Assembly: GCA_029255685.2 (NCBI GenBank) | Contig: CM055317.2 | Span: forward strand, 75,195,460 to 75,259,459 | Direction of reading: 5' to 3' | Length of the DNA stretch: 64,000 bases | Origin: Silene conica | Lineage: Eukaryota; Streptophyta; Magnoliopsida; Caryophyllales; Caryophyllaceae | Shown: one piece after another, positions 47,701 through 58,200 of the stretch | Layout of the letters: each line of letters begins with the position of its first letter | Numbering within the stretch: the first letter of the stretch is position 1 | Notes under the pieces: model-generated | What the model was told of the DNA's origin: nothing | Database searches by the model: none | The model's input: the letters and a program-made list of their open reading frames with translations, nothing else | Program-made: the position numbers and the translations under genes

Positions 47701-50700
47701 CCAATATCGCCTCACATACGATCGTTGTAATCTTTAAAACATAATAGCTAGGTTATTACGTGGAGTTGCGAGCTAGATTTAACACCAAGTACGACCAATA
47801 GTGGCCTTATGAGTAATAGCACTATACTTTTTCCATTCACTCACTAAAACTACAGAAAGGATGAATTTGAAAATCAGAAATGATAACGTAAAGGCAATGA
47901 AGATGAAAGAACATATTGTATCAAATTATCAAAGCAAAAGTTAAACAATAACAGACATTTACATTGTTTATTTGTGTCTAGCAAAAAAGCTCAGAAGATA
48001 CCTGTCCTTTAGATCCCAAGCCTTTCTTAAGATGTTCAAGCATTGACCATGGTGATAGCAGATGTGTCTCCTGCATTATCAAGCAAGCACAAAATGAAAC
48101 GAAAGGTTAATTAGATCAAACTTTGGAAATGAGTGTCCAATTTATAAAACGAACACAAAGAACGATATCAAGTCTAAGTTGATAATGTTGCAAGGAGTGA
48201 GCTCGTGAATTTGTTCATAAGCATTAAAGAAAAGATCCAAGTCATTGACACAAAGGCTGGGGCAGAATGATTTGGACAATGCAATAAACATGAACGCAAG
48301 ATGTAGAAAAGAGAAGTCCTAAATCCTGCCATATTTAGAAAAGAGTAGTTGAGGTCAGAGGGCCGCATCTACCAGATAGCATAACTCCATCCTAAAATGA
48401 ACTCACAATGAACATCATCAGATCCCCACTCCATAACTTTCTATAAAATTGCTGACAGAACAGTTTAGAAAAATCAAATAACTCACTTGGTGGCTCTTTC
48501 CACATTACCAAAATCCCACGTTGACATCAGACCATCACAAGACTGAATTAAAGGTGCAAGCAACACCTTCACACTTTGATAACTCATAGCTGTTCAAAAG
48601 TGTAGGTTGATTCTGTAGAACTATTGGGAATGCAATAGAAAAGGCATGCATGCTAATATTATATTAATGTCGGACAGTTTGAATATTGAAGTTCCTCATT
48701 ATGTGAGTTAGTCAAGAGTAGACCATCATTTTCTAACTTGCTTGAGTTCATCAGAAGGAACGAGAAGAATAATTCAGAAACTAGACTAAAACATTTCCAT
48801 TTCCTATTTCTTTCCATCAAGATGAGTAAACAAGTCACCATTGAAATAAAGAAAATAACTCAGACCATAATCCACAAGCCAGAAACATATAGAAGCATTC
48901 AATGAAAGCCTATCATTAATGACATTTTTGACATCCATAACTTAACATAAACTAGATTACAACCCACCAAGGCTACGATCGTTCCACAAACAAAAGCAAA
49001 AAAAGCGCATGAGAAAAGAGGAGCATTTGGTAGAGCTTGCCTTTCCATCTATACTAAACTGCTTGAAACAATTTTTCAAAAACTGAAAGACATAAGCATA
49101 TCGATACAGTAATGAAAAATTTATCTACATCCAGAGAAGGAACATACACGGCAACGTGAATCAACAGAAGGAGACAGTGATGAACTCGTATCCCTAGCTG
49201 CTGCTTTTCTTTGAGACATGGGTTCAGCTTTCTTTATAGACGCAATTAGTTGCTCCATGGAAAAAGTATTCATGTAAGCACAATTTCCTTCAGGCTGCAT
49301 AAAAGACGTTACAAATTGCAAACATATCAGATAAAAACGGCACAACGGTACTATTGGATTAATAGTAAAGCAGCAATCAAAGCCTACAGCATGCTAATAT
49401 ACACAAAGTAGACAATATAATACAGTCGTTGAAAGTATTGAGCGTCATGGAAAATGAGTTTAACATATAAAAGCATCCTTCTAGGCTTCTAGCTACAGTT
49501 TATGGCTTAATCTAACTGAGCAACAACGAAGCATTGGTAATAAACAAATTGTGGAGAAAAAATTGCCAAAGATGGGCCCTTCTTGAATCACCCAAACAAC
49601 CACTATAGCAACCATCTCCCATAATATCCTAAAATCCACTACAAACAATTTCATCACCAACTAATCACATAGCTCACAACCATCCACTCAGATAATACAA
49701 AATTATGTCACACACCACACTGATAGCTTAAATCCCCATACATGATAGCAGAAATATTGTCGACCTATTTCCATGGCAATAAATCTAAACCTGATTAACA
49801 GATGAGGAGAAAAAGTGGCCCCTGTGTGAATTGTAATATATATGATAATGGCGTCAGGATTAAAAATTGCAGAATTACTGCTTATATGACTTGTATTTCT
49901 ATGACTACAAATTCCAGAAATAATGCTTATAAACGTTTATCACACAGGCTTTGGAGCTCGAAAATCTACAAATTGAAGGGCTCGTACTTCGTACATACCA
50001 TAAGTAGACTTAGACCCTCCTCTAAAGTTGCTCTGAAGAGTGTTTGCCTTTTGTTTATTGAGTTGACAATCTTTGACATAGGCACTCTTTTTCGAGCTGA
50101 AGACATGAAAATGAGAATATAAGACAAGAACTCAAAATCCACTGCAAATCTGCAACACAGTGGGTTGAGAAGTGAAGACATATCTTAGTAGGCTAAACAG
50201 GCAAATGCATATAATCATTAATGTATGTAGATTTTACCTGTCATGCAATTTTCTCGAACTTGATCACTCTTTCCTCCAGAGGGATTACAGATGATGATGG
50301 CATCAAGCGACTTTGTGGTTTCTGCCTTTCGGTCAACAAAATATATGACCTAAAGTTTAACAGCAGTTAACAGAATGAATACAAGAATAATTAGTGGACA
50401 CGAGAGTAGGGAAGAACAATAACAGAGATCGAAATCAAAGTCGTCGTTATCTGGCTTTTTCTAAACCAAAATTGAAATGTTGTTGAAGAATCAGTAATAA
50501 AAGACAAGGGATCCTCCGTATGAACACATACTCACATATTATAAAACGGACCAATCTTAGACAAGTATTTAGACTCACAAATAAGCACTTCTTTCCTTAG
50601 CCCAAAGTGATGCAAGAAAAAAGACCAATGCACCACCATTTATAAATCCAAAGAACAAGCCATGCTATTTACTTTTCCATGTACTTATTCACATCAATAC

Positions 50701-52971
50701 ATAGTATCAAAAGTGTGTAAGTCACACTGCATGATTTCAATCCCATCCTTCCAAAAATGTCATGTAAGCTGGAAAATAAAAGGTTGAAATATCTGGAAAC
50801 TTTAATCCTTACAAGTTATAAAGTATATCTCAATTCAGAAATCATGCCAACATATGATCTATTTTGTTATTGAAATGCATGGTTATAATTTCTTTTATCA
50901 TGGAGCGTCATCTCTCTTTCAATCTTATTAGTATTAATGCAAACTATATCTAAGAAAACAATAAGTGTGTTGCATATAGAAAGGAACAGGTAAATAAAGC
51001 ATATTAAAGGAATATTAACTTGGATAACACGGCTGTGACACAATATTTATCATGAAGTTGATCCGAAAGAGAAGGGTATGAAAACTTAAAAAATATGAGA
51101 ACTCGCCTTAGGGCAAACATCTGAGAGACGCGTCAAATCCTCCATACTGACACAAAATCCAAGTTTACAAAGCTGGTCAAGAGAATCCTTGACATATTCA
51201 AATGTGATTGTTTCATCAACCACTTGAAAAAATCCAGCAAGAATGTTCAAGAATGTGAATCCTTTTACCATTGTCTTCAGCCAAGCTGGGCAACGGCATG
51301 ACAAAGAGGGTTGACTACTATTCTGCATAGTAGTGTTGCTCAATAGCACACACTTCCCAGTTTTCACATCTAATAAACAAGAAACTGAATCCAAAATCTT
51401 GAACATACTTCCACATACATCCTTATCAAAAGTGTGTGTTTTAGAAAATTGTAAGATACAAGATATGAGCTCTCCATCAAACCCGCCTTTTATCGCAGAA
51501 GTAGAAATCCGGCCGCGTTTTTTGGATAAATTATGTGTGCCATTTGTTTCCAACATTGCATCCTTTCTTTTCATAAGTAGGTCATCAGCTATAGATTCGG
51601 GTTGTTGTTCACAATTTGGTGCACTGTTTAAGTATGACAGATCTTCCATCATGTCACGCCATGCTGCTTCTGCTACCTCTGAATGCATGGTTGGTGGGGA
51701 AGTCAGTGGGCATACTGCAGATTCCTTTGGTGGAAGGTTTTGGAATTTGCCTTTCTTAGTAAAAGGAACAAGAGCAATAAAATCCCCTGAGTTAATGAGA
51801 AGACTCCCAATCTGATTTTGCATAGCCAATTTTGTGCCCTGGCAAAAACAATACCGTCTTTTTAAAGTACTACGTAGAAGACAAAAAAAATTGCATAAAC
51901 AATGTTCAACTGCTAGAAAAACACTCCATCATTATATACTCAGTATTACTCTCCTTTTAATCATTACGACATTATGCCTAGGTTTTCCATTTCAAATGGA
52001 GCCACAGATTAAATCTTCTTCGGATTTATCGTTTATTAAGACCCAACACTAATTTTAGTACAGTTTGACATCCATCTTAGGACAGCATGAAGCTTTAAAC
52101 CAGTACACTTGAAGCATTATCGTGTTTTTATCTCACTCCAGATCTCAGCTCAAAATAGGGACTTTAGAAAAGAGCGCTAAAGACTTTGCATCTCTACAAG
52201 ACAGAAGACAACTATTTACCAAGAGATGAAAGTAGTAGTATGAAACCCTTTTGTTGTAAATTCGAATTATTAAACTTGTACCCTAACCACTACCCAACCC
52301 CCGATTCTCCAAACCAAAACTCCCAATTCTTACAAAACCCTAAACCCTCTCTCTCTCTCCCTCCCTCCCTCCCACCCTTTCCTTGTCTCTCCAACGAGGA
52401 TTTTGACACGAAACACGCTGAAATCAATCAATCAATCATCATTCACTAACTTCCCCAAACTTTGAAACAAGGTCACTCCGCAGTCCGCGCCCAAATTGCC
52501 ATTACATACAAACTTAAACCTTACAAACTTCAAAATAACTGCAACTATAAAATCCTATCAGTAGCATCATGATTCATGAGTGTCAACTTCTAATCCCTAA
52601 TACTCCCTCCATCCTAATCATTTATTTACCTTTGATTAAAATACCCCTCCCTGTGAACATAAATATAGAAGGTAAACAAAAGATTGAGACGGAATGAGTA
52701 ATATCAAACAATACATAAACAGATAAATACAACAATACCCAGAAATTAAATACTAACAAAAACATCAAAATAAATCGAAAACAAAATGGTAAGTAAAAAA
52801 GGGAGATACCCTTAGGAAAAGATGGAAATTGGAGGATGAAGAAGAAGAAGAGGCGGAAGTAAACGAAGCGGACAAAAGAAGCTTCAAATCAGCAATGGTT
52901 TTGGATGGAGAAATGGAGATAATGGTTGATTCTCCGCTTAACTTTCGAACTTGAATTTCTATTTCCTCCAT
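38740..52971 (-). CDS. HRQ1: RecQ4-type ATP-dependent DNA helicase HRQ1 with N-terminal ubiquitin-like domain, 26 exons, 1197 aa
   Basis: Exons (5' to 3'): 52971-52810, 51838-51107, 50349-50238, 50096-49999, 49294-49148, 48070-48002, 47585-47463, 47378-47229, 46986-46858, 46761-46682, 46491-46397, 45937-45870, 45772-45684, 44683-44576, 44286-44211, 43684-43548, 43337-43178, 43055-42876, 42749-42633, 42475-42320, 41199-41035, 40931-40819, 40014-39891, 39194-39099, 38973-38911, 38784-38740. The frame is continuous. Residues 1-80 are ubiquitin-like. SF2 motifs: MTSSGKS (Walker A, K504), VIIDEAH (606-609), FSTATSANP (642-650), QAGRSGRR (796-803). The C-terminal DUF1998/MZB region has Cys pairs near 1149-1160. 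HRQ1 unwinds DNA 3'-5' and acts in crosslink repair in the nucleus. Intron 2 has a GC donor (AAG/GCGAGT). The exon 13 end is the least certain. Confidence 0.92.
40447..40688. mobile_element. Stowaway MITE in HRQ1 intron 22
   Basis: Ends CTCCCTCCATTCAACTCTAC and GTGGAGTTGAATGGAGGGAG, TA on both sides (40445-40446 and 40689-40690). It is intronic and does not touch an exon. Confidence 0.8.
43735..43950. mobile_element. G-rich hAT-like MITE candidate in HRQ1 intron 15
   Basis: GGGCTTGCTTGGACGAAAGG at the left and TTGTATCCAAAACGCC at the right are loosely inverted. The internal GGGAGGGAAATAGAGGGG tracts and CCCTTGTTTGGATAGCAA recall hAT MITEs. A related G-rich stretch lies in the GAUT11 intron (34420-34500). 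No target duplication was established. Confidence 0.35.
44938..45446. repeat. Long imperfect inverted repeat in HRQ1 intron 13
   Basis: The left arm (44938-about 45090) and right arm (about 45290-45446) are inverted copies of about 155 bp. For example, ATGGCAAAAGAAGTGAA faces TTCACTTCTTTTGCCAT, and GCTAGAATACAAGTCGTAGA faces TCTACAACTTGTATTCTAGC. The spacer is about 200 bp. The HRQ1 pre-mRNA would carry a long hairpin. A word, ACCTTGAATGCCTAGTGACA followed by ACAATTTTTTTCTTG, is also repeated directly at about 45263 and 45541. Confidence 0.7.
52603..52698. mobile_element. Short Stowaway MITE in HRQ1 intron 1
   Basis: Ends CTCCCTCCATCCTAATCATT and GAGACGGAATGAG, TA on both sides (52601-52602 and 52699-52700). 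The inner TTTACC/GGTAAA motifs match the elements at 33485 and 36948. Confidence 0.7.
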
Positions 52972-52998
52972 TTTCGTCGCAGTAATGGTGGTTTAGGT

Positions 52999-53006
52999 TT
53001 TGGCGG
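52999..53006 (-). promoter_or_regulatory. E2F-type site in the HRQ1 promoter/leader
   Basis: TTTGGCGG on the plus strand fits the plant E2F consensus TTTSGCGS. It lies 28 bp upstream of the HRQ1 start codon (on the minus strand). E2F sites are common near S-phase and DNA-repair genes. One 8-bp match could also be chance. Confidence 0.4.
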
Positions 53007-53119
53007 GTAAAGGAGATGGAACCAACTGTCTTCTGTATTAGCGACATTCCGGGTTGGGATATGACCGGAATAACCTGTTATTCCCAACCTGAACTCGAAG
53101 TGATTATACATTTTTAACA

Positions 53120-53345
53120 ATTGGTCTTGCTTGTGACGGGTCGGGTGGAGAGACGGATAATGATATTTAACACGGGTCGGGTGGAGAGACGGATAATGAT
53201 ATTCAACAAAATGAATAGGGGATAAGGTGGGGCTACCTTATATGCTTCCCTCTCTTCTCTAAATGGGCATTTTGTGAAACAAAATGATATCCGTCACTCC
53301 GAAATGACGAATATCTCCTTCTTCTTTGAGATTTTGTGCATTTTT
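53120..53345. mobile_element. Diverged relative of MITE family A
   Basis: TCTTGCTTGTGACGGGTCGG at the left matches the 3' end of family A (reverse orientation). Inside, CACAAAATGCCC/GTCACTCCGAAATGAC words recall its body. A unit of about 32 bp, ACGGGTCGGGTGGAGAGACG followed by GATAATGATATT, is duplicated in tandem (about 53137 and 53172). The right end is unclear. Confidence 0.45.
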
Positions 53346-53445
53346 AATTTGTTAATTCGAGTGCTAAGGGCTCTTTTGTTTCTATAGTACGGTAATTTGA
53401 TTGTCACCTATGATCTACCTATAGTGCGTTTATTTAAAAAATAAT

Positions 53446-53660
53446 AAGTGTCACTTGTGATGGGTATATCCGTCACAAGTTTGTGACGGTCAAGTATGCT
53501 CACTTGTCTAGATAATACAAAAATAAAAGTACATAGAGAATTCAAAGGGTTTGTCTTTTTCTCCCCAAATGAGTTTTATTTGACTCGTCACAAGCTTGTG
53601 ACGTATATTGTCGTCACAAGCTTGTGACGGATATTGTCGTCACAAATGAGAATTTATGTT
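53446..53660. mobile_element. Diverged family A-like palindromic element
   Basis: GTCACTTGTGATGGGTATAT plus CCGTCACAAGTTTGTGACGG at the left is mirrored by GTCACAAGCTTGTGACGGAT and CACAAATGAGAATTTATG at the right. The repeated CGTCACAAGCTTGTGACG palindromes match the subterminal part of family A. Confidence 0.5.
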
Positions 53661-54123
53661 TGAAAAAATGTATTATCCACACTATTACTATTAAAATTTT
53701 GAGATAAATTAAACTTATAATAGTTGAAAGATATAATATGATATGTACAATTAATTGGTAAATAATTAAATTAGTCACTATTTATCGTGCACATGTTGCT
53801 ATTGACGTTTTGTATATAAAAGCAAAATGTTTTGCAACAGAGATTTGATTATATTAAAATTTTCTAATACAAAGTGAAAAAAAGTTTTTGAAAGTGCCAT
53901 ATAAAGTAGTTGATTAAACATTCTTTTTATCCGACTTGACCCAAAACTTACGTAGCTTTAGCAAATAGTTTAATTTTCAACCGCATTTAGAATAAGTGAA
54001 CCCGTGTGGCCGTATCTATCCACTCCACATATTTGGGGGTGACAAAGCCAGACAAGGTGTTGTAGACAAACAAAAATTCTTTGAACGTGTCATCAAAGAT
54101 AATCCACCAAATAAAATATTATA

Positions 54124-54318
54124 CTCCCTCCGATTTTCTGTGTTGTTCCTCTTTCCATTTTGGTCTAATGACATTATTCTACCCTCTTTCTTCTTTTGGA
54201 CAACATTGTGTAGTACAAAATTAATTTTATGTGGATCATATGTATTGTGTGGTCTAAAATAATTCCCTTATTTCTTGTGTCAAAATGAAAAAGGAACGAT
54301 ATAAAAAATCGAAAGTAG
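54124..54318. mobile_element. Stowaway MITE, sister of 4419-4614
   Basis: The left end CTCCCTCCGATTTTCTG is intact after TA (54122-54123). The right end AAATCGAAAGTAG has mutated before TA. The inner sequence (TGTTCC...GGTCTAA...GGAACGATA) matches the other copy. Confidence 0.7.
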
Positions 54319-54423
54319 TAAAAGTTTTGATGTAAGAACCCGAGTCCCCGAAAATTGTGGAGAAAACAAGGAATTTCAGTAGACAAAAACGGTACAATAT
54401 ACGTAAAGGTAAGGATGTGATGT

Positions 54424-55785
54424 TTTTTTTTTTTTTTTTGGTACGAAAGAGGGGCGAAGCCCCAGGGGAAATTAATTAAAAGTAGCTATTACACGAGGAG
54501 TGGTTACCCCGAAGATATCGTCCCTAAGGATCGATCTTAAACTACTACAAGGAGTGTCTATGTAAACCGGATCCAAACTCGAGTAAACACCTTGATTGGC
54601 TAGGAAGTCCGCTGCTCTATTCGCTTCTCTATACGTATGCTCTATCTTGACATTCCAATGAGTATCCCTTATCAAAGCCCGACATTTTTTTACCAAGAAT
54701 TTCAGCCCGTTAGAGACAAGCTGATCCTCATTCATCAAATTCACGCAAGGTAGATTATCCATATGGATGACAAGTCTAGTAAGGTTCAACGCCTTGGCCC
54801 GTTCTAACCCGACTAGTAGCGCTCGAAACTCGGCCTTCATCGAGGTACACGAGCCACAAGAGAACGAGTACGCTGAGATGAAATTACCAGTTTCGTCCCG
54901 AAAAATACCACCACCTCCTGCTGGGCCCGGATTACCTTTCGAAGCACCGTCAGTGTTTAGTAAAATCCAACTGTGAGGGGGAGGTAGCCATCTGATAAAC
55001 AACTCCGTATGACTAGCTCTCGGTTTTGGTATAAAAATACTGTGTATATCAAAAGCACTCCTTGTAACTTCAAATTGTCTAAATAAGAAGTCACGGACTA
55101 GAGCCGGGTTTTCGGATTCTCGGCCAAAAACTATATTGTTTCTCCATTTCCAAATCCACCAACATGTAATCGCAAAATGGATTGGCCAATTGGGTTCTGT
55201 AGTTTGTACCTCGTTACTCGCTGATTTTGACAGCCATTCCAGGAATGGTGCGTTATCAAAAAAGGGGTTCGAATCTCCGACGCCAATAGCTCGCCAAATC
55301 TGCCGCGTTACTGGACACGTTCGAAGCAAATGCTCCGTTGTTTCTTCGCATGCTTCGCATCTGGGACAAAGAGGATTGTTTCCCATATTTCTTTTGACTC
55401 TATTTGCATTTACCATAAGACGGTCATGCGCTGCTAGCCAGATGAACATTCGTACCCTCTGTTGAACCGGTAATTTCCAAATTATCCGCCAGACTTGAGT
55501 TTCGGACCCGGGGTTAAATTCTTCTCCTTTGAGGAAACCCATCGCAGAACGGATACTGAATTTACCGGATGACGTCCCGACCCAATAAAGAGAGTCCTCT
55601 GAATCCGGGTCTATGGTTAACGTAATTGAAGCTATCTTCTGTAAAATAAATTGAGGCAAAAAGTCAGTGAATAAATCCCACTTCCAGCCATGATCAATAT
55701 CCCACATTTCGGATACGGTAAACCCCAAGATACTCTCGGGAATAGGCGCGACGGCGTGATCCGAGGGACAAACTCCGTCAACCCC
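54424..55785 (-). mobile_element. 5'-truncated LINE (L1-type) insertion, 18-bp TSD, poly-A tail
   Basis: The direct repeat AAGGTAAGGATGTGATGT flanks it exactly (54406-54423 and 55786-55803). A T run (54423-54439) is the poly-A tail of the minus-strand element. Inside is the C-terminal part of ORF2 in a single open frame up to the truncation point. The perfect duplication and intact frame indicate a recent insertion. Confidence 0.92.
54472..55785 (-). CDS. LINE ORF2 C-terminal part: zf-RVT and RNase H domains (partial)
   Basis: The open frame enters at the 5' truncation (55785) and runs about 437 codons to a stop at 54472. No true start codon belongs to it. First comes the zinc-binding reverse transcriptase tail (zf-RVT): FIWLAAHDRLMVNANR, then CPRCEACEETTEHLLRTC. 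Then comes a plant LINE-type RNase H: LLNTDGASKGNPGP (first Asp), MKAEFRALLVGL (Glu), LVIHMDNLPCV (Asp) and REANRAADFLA (Asp), so all four catalytic acidic residues are present. The reverse transcriptase and endonuclease are missing, so the copy cannot move by itself. Confidence 0.88.
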   Translation of the reverse strand, partial: GVDGVCPSDHAVAPIPESILGFTVSEMWDIDHGWKWDLFTDFLPQFILQKIASITLTIDPDSEDSLYWVGTSSGKFSIRSAMGFLKGEEFNPGSETQVWRIIWKLPVQQRVRMFIWLAAHDRLMVNANRVKRNMGNNPLCPRCEACEETTEHLLRTCPVTRQIWRAIGVGDSNPFFDNAPFLEWLSKSASNEVQTTEPNWPIHFAITCWWIWKWRNNIVFGRESENPALVRDFLFRQFEVTRSAFDIHSIFIPKPRASHTELFIRWLPPPHSWILLNTDGASKGNPGPAGGGGIFRDETGNFISAYSFSCGSCTSMKAEFRALLVGLERAKALNLTRLVIHMDNLPCVNLMNEDQLVSNGLKFLVKKCRALIRDTHWNVKIEHTYREANRAADFLANQGVYSSLDPVYIDTPCSSLRSILRDDIFGVTTPRVIATFN

Positions 55786-55930
55786 AAGGTAAGGATGTGA
55801 TGTAAAGTGTAAATTATTAGCTCATAATCCAAATTTGTTTTCAGAAATAGAAAAACAAAACATTTCAACGGATGTCAATCCTCAGCCATGAATATGAGTA
55901 ATTACTTTGATTATCTACCATATCCAACAC

Positions 55931-56126
55931 CACAAATTCTTATTTGCAACGGCATTATCCGTCGCAAGCTTGTGACGGATACCGTTTCCTCTCACAAAAT
56001 ACCCACTTTTTCTCTCTCTCTGACACTATTCATGTGGTCCCCTTTCTCCACTAACTCATTTTGTATTCATTTTATCTCACAAAATATCCGTCACAAATGG
56101 TGACCCGTCTTAAGAAAAACGGACTG
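55931..56126 (+). mobile_element. Mutator-type MITE, family A (first of three upstream of UGT89)
   Basis: It starts CACAAATTCTTATTTGCAAC and ends near GTCTTAAGAAAAACGGACTG (a changed right end). Target duplication ATCCAACAC on both sides (55922-55930 and 56127-56135). Confidence 0.82.
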
Positions 56127-56182
56127 ATCCAACACCAACAGCAACACTCACATACATTGATACATATGATACATTGACAAAA

Positions 56183-56378
56183 TAGTAAGTCTTGCTTGCG
56201 ACGGGTCGCTATTTGTGACGAATATTTTGTGAGATAAAATGGGTAGAAAATGAGTTAGTGGAGAAAGGGGACCACATAAATAGTGTTGAAGAGAGAGAAA
56301 AAGTGGATATTTTGTGAGATAAAATAGTACCCGTCGCAAGCTTGCGACGGATATACCCGTCGCAAATAAGAATTTGTG
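56183..56378 (-). mobile_element. Mutator-type MITE, family A (second, inverted)
   Basis: It starts TAGTAAGTCTTGCTTGCGAC and ends AAATAAGAATTTGTG. Target duplication TTGACAAAA on both sides (56174-56182 and 56379-56387). 196 bp. Confidence 0.87.
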
Positions 56379-56439
56379 TTGACAAAAAGATGTTTGGTAT
56401 ACGTCCCTACTTTCCCTTTATCACCATCCATTTTTGACC

Positions 56440-56624
56440 CACAAATTCTCATTTGCGACGGGTATATCCGTCGCAAACTTGCGACGGGTACTATTTTATC
56501 TCACAAAATATCCACTTTTTCTCTCTCCTATGTGGTCCCCTTTCTCCACTAACTCATTTTCTATCCATTTTATCTCACAAAATATCCGTCATAAATAGTG
56601 ACCCGTCACAATCAAGACTTACTA
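56440..56624 (+). mobile_element. Mutator-type MITE, family A (third, in the UGT89 promoter)
   Basis: It starts CACAAATTCTCATTTGCGAC and ends CAATCAAGACTTACTA. The target duplication is TTTTTGACC/TTTTTAACC (one mismatch; 56431-56439 and 56625-56633). Its right end lies 74 bp upstream of the UGT TATA box. Confidence 0.82.
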
Positions 56625-56697
56625 TTTTTAACCACACCTCTATTCAACCCATCTTCCCTTCCTTTTCCATACCAATAACTTATTAAGAAATCGTGTC

Positions 56698-56705
56698 TAT
56701 AAATA
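56698..56705 (+). promoter_or_regulatory. TATA box of the UGT89-like gene
   Basis: TATAAATA lies 68 bp upstream of the start codon, which would give a leader of roughly 40 nt. Confidence 0.65.
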
Positions 56706-56772
56706 ATTCTACACCTTAAATACACCACCCCTTCCCTTTCATTCTCATTTCTCACCCTTCTAATCCACAACT

Positions 56773-58200
56773 ATGGCAAACCCAACACACATTCTAGTAA
56801 TCCCATACCCAGCACAAGGCCACATGATCGCACTCCTAGACCTAACCCACCACCTAGCCACCACCCAGACCACAACACCATTAACCATAACCATCCTAAC
56901 CACCCCAAAAAACCTTCCAATCCTATCCCCACTCCTATCCTCAACCACCAACGTAACCCCCCTCATCCTCCCTTTCCCGCCAACCCCCGGTTTCCCGCCA
57001 GGGGCCGAAAACACAAAAGACCTTCCTCCAGCAAGTTTCCGTCAACTAATTCCCGCGCTTTCTCGTCTCGAAGAGCCGTTAGGTCACTGGTTCGAATCCC
57101 ACCCTTCTCCTCCTGTTGTCATCATTTCCGACTTTTTTGTTGGTTGGACGCAGCGTTTTGCTGCTAAAATGGGGATTAAACGTGTCGTTTTTTCGCCGTC
57201 TGGAGGGATGGCGTTGTCCGTGATTTACGCGCTTTGGAGGGATATGCCTAAGGAAGAGGACCAGGACGAAAACGGTGTCGTTTTGTTTAAGGGGATGCCG
57301 AATTGTCCGAAATACCCTTGGTGGCAATTGTCGCCTATTTTTCAGTCTTACGTCGAAGGGGATTATAATTCAGAGGCGATCAAAGACGGCTTTAGAAATG
57401 ATATGGACAGTTGGGGGCTTGTGATTAATACGTTTGATGATTTGGAGCGGGTTTATTTGGATCATTTAATGAGTGTACTGGGTCATAATCGGGTTTGGGC
57501 TGTTGGGCCGTTATTCCCACCTCACGGGCTTAAAGACAGAGGCGGGTCGAGTAGTGTGGACCCGGATTCGATCGTGTCGTGGCTTGGCTCGTGTCGGGAT
57601 AATGAGGTTGTCTACGTGTCATTTGGTACACAATCGTTGTTAACTACTCGTCAAATCGAGGTGTTAGCCGAGGCTCTCGAAAATAGCGGGGTACGGTTTA
57701 TATGGTCGGTTCGGGACCCGTCTGCGACAAATGAATTGGACAAGGAGGGAGATCATAATACGATTTTTAAAGAGCTCGAGGACCGTGTAGGACACCGAGG
57801 GATGATTATTAAGGGATGGGCACCTCAAGTGTCGATACTAAGGCATCAGGCTGTAGGCACGTTTTTGACACATTGTGGTTGGAACTCGGTCCTTGAAGGG
57901 CTTATGGCCGGGGTAGGGATGCTCGCGTGGCCAATGGGAGCGGATCAATACACAAATGCGACATTACTAGTGGACGAGCTTAAGGTCGGGGTTAGGATTT
58001 GCGAGGGGCAACAATCGGTCCCTGACCCGTGTATATTGGCAAAAACGGTAACGGATTCCGTGAATGGGGAGATATTAGATAGGGCAAGGATTGGAAAATT
58101 GCATAGAAGTTGTTTAGATGCAGTAAGTGAGAATGGTAGCTCTTCAAAGGAGTTGGTGAAATTTGTGAAGATGTTGACGGAGTTGAAAACGAGTACGTAA
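56773..58200 (+). CDS. UDP-glycosyltransferase, UGT89 family-like, 475 aa, intronless
   Basis: The protein is a family 1 plant glycosyltransferase. The N-terminal acceptor half contains HILVIPYPAQGHMIALLD with the catalytic His17; VIISDFFVGWTQRF holds the paired Asp (D120). The C-terminal PSPG box spans W349-Q392 (WAPQVSILRHQAVGTFLTHC, then GWNSVLE), and its last residue Gln is typical of UDP-glucose users. A Gly (GVGMLAWP) replaces the usual Pro. PYPAQGHMIALLDLTHHLA, TPKNLPILSPLL, NCPKY, ADQYTNATLLVDELKVGVR and the VPDP region resemble UGT89B enzymes. Family members glycosylate phenolics and flavonols in the cytosol; the substrate here cannot be told. It is full length with a TATA box upstream, and three MITEs sit in the 850 bp before it. 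Confidence 0.93.
   Translation: MANPTHILVIPYPAQGHMIALLDLTHHLATTQTTTPLTITILTTPKNLPILSPLLSSTTNVTPLILPFPPTPGFPPGAENTKDLPPASFRQLIPALSRLEEPLGHWFESHPSPPVVIISDFFVGWTQRFAAKMGIKRVVFSPSGGMALSVIYALWRDMPKEEDQDENGVVLFKGMPNCPKYPWWQLSPIFQSYVEGDYNSEAIKDGFRNDMDSWGLVINTFDDLERVYLDHLMSVLGHNRVWAVGPLFPPHGLKDRGGSSSVDPDSIVSWLGSCRDNEVVYVSFGTQSLLTTRQIEVLAEALENSGVRFIWSVRDPSATNELDKEGDHNTIFKELEDRVGHRGMIIKGWAPQVSILRHQAVGTFLTHCGWNSVLEGLMAGVGMLAWPMGADQYTNATLLVDELKVGVRICEGQQSVPDPCILAKTVTDSVNGEILDRARIGKLHRSCLDAVSENGSSSKELVKFVKMLTELKTST

Noticed and set aside
49802-50122. 106-codon plus-strand frame
   Set aside because: It overlaps HRQ1 exon 4 on the opposite strand and has no recognisable domain.
51333-51815. 160-codon plus-strand frame opposite HRQ1 exon 2
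   Set aside because: It mirrors the large HRQ1 exon; no recognisable domain.
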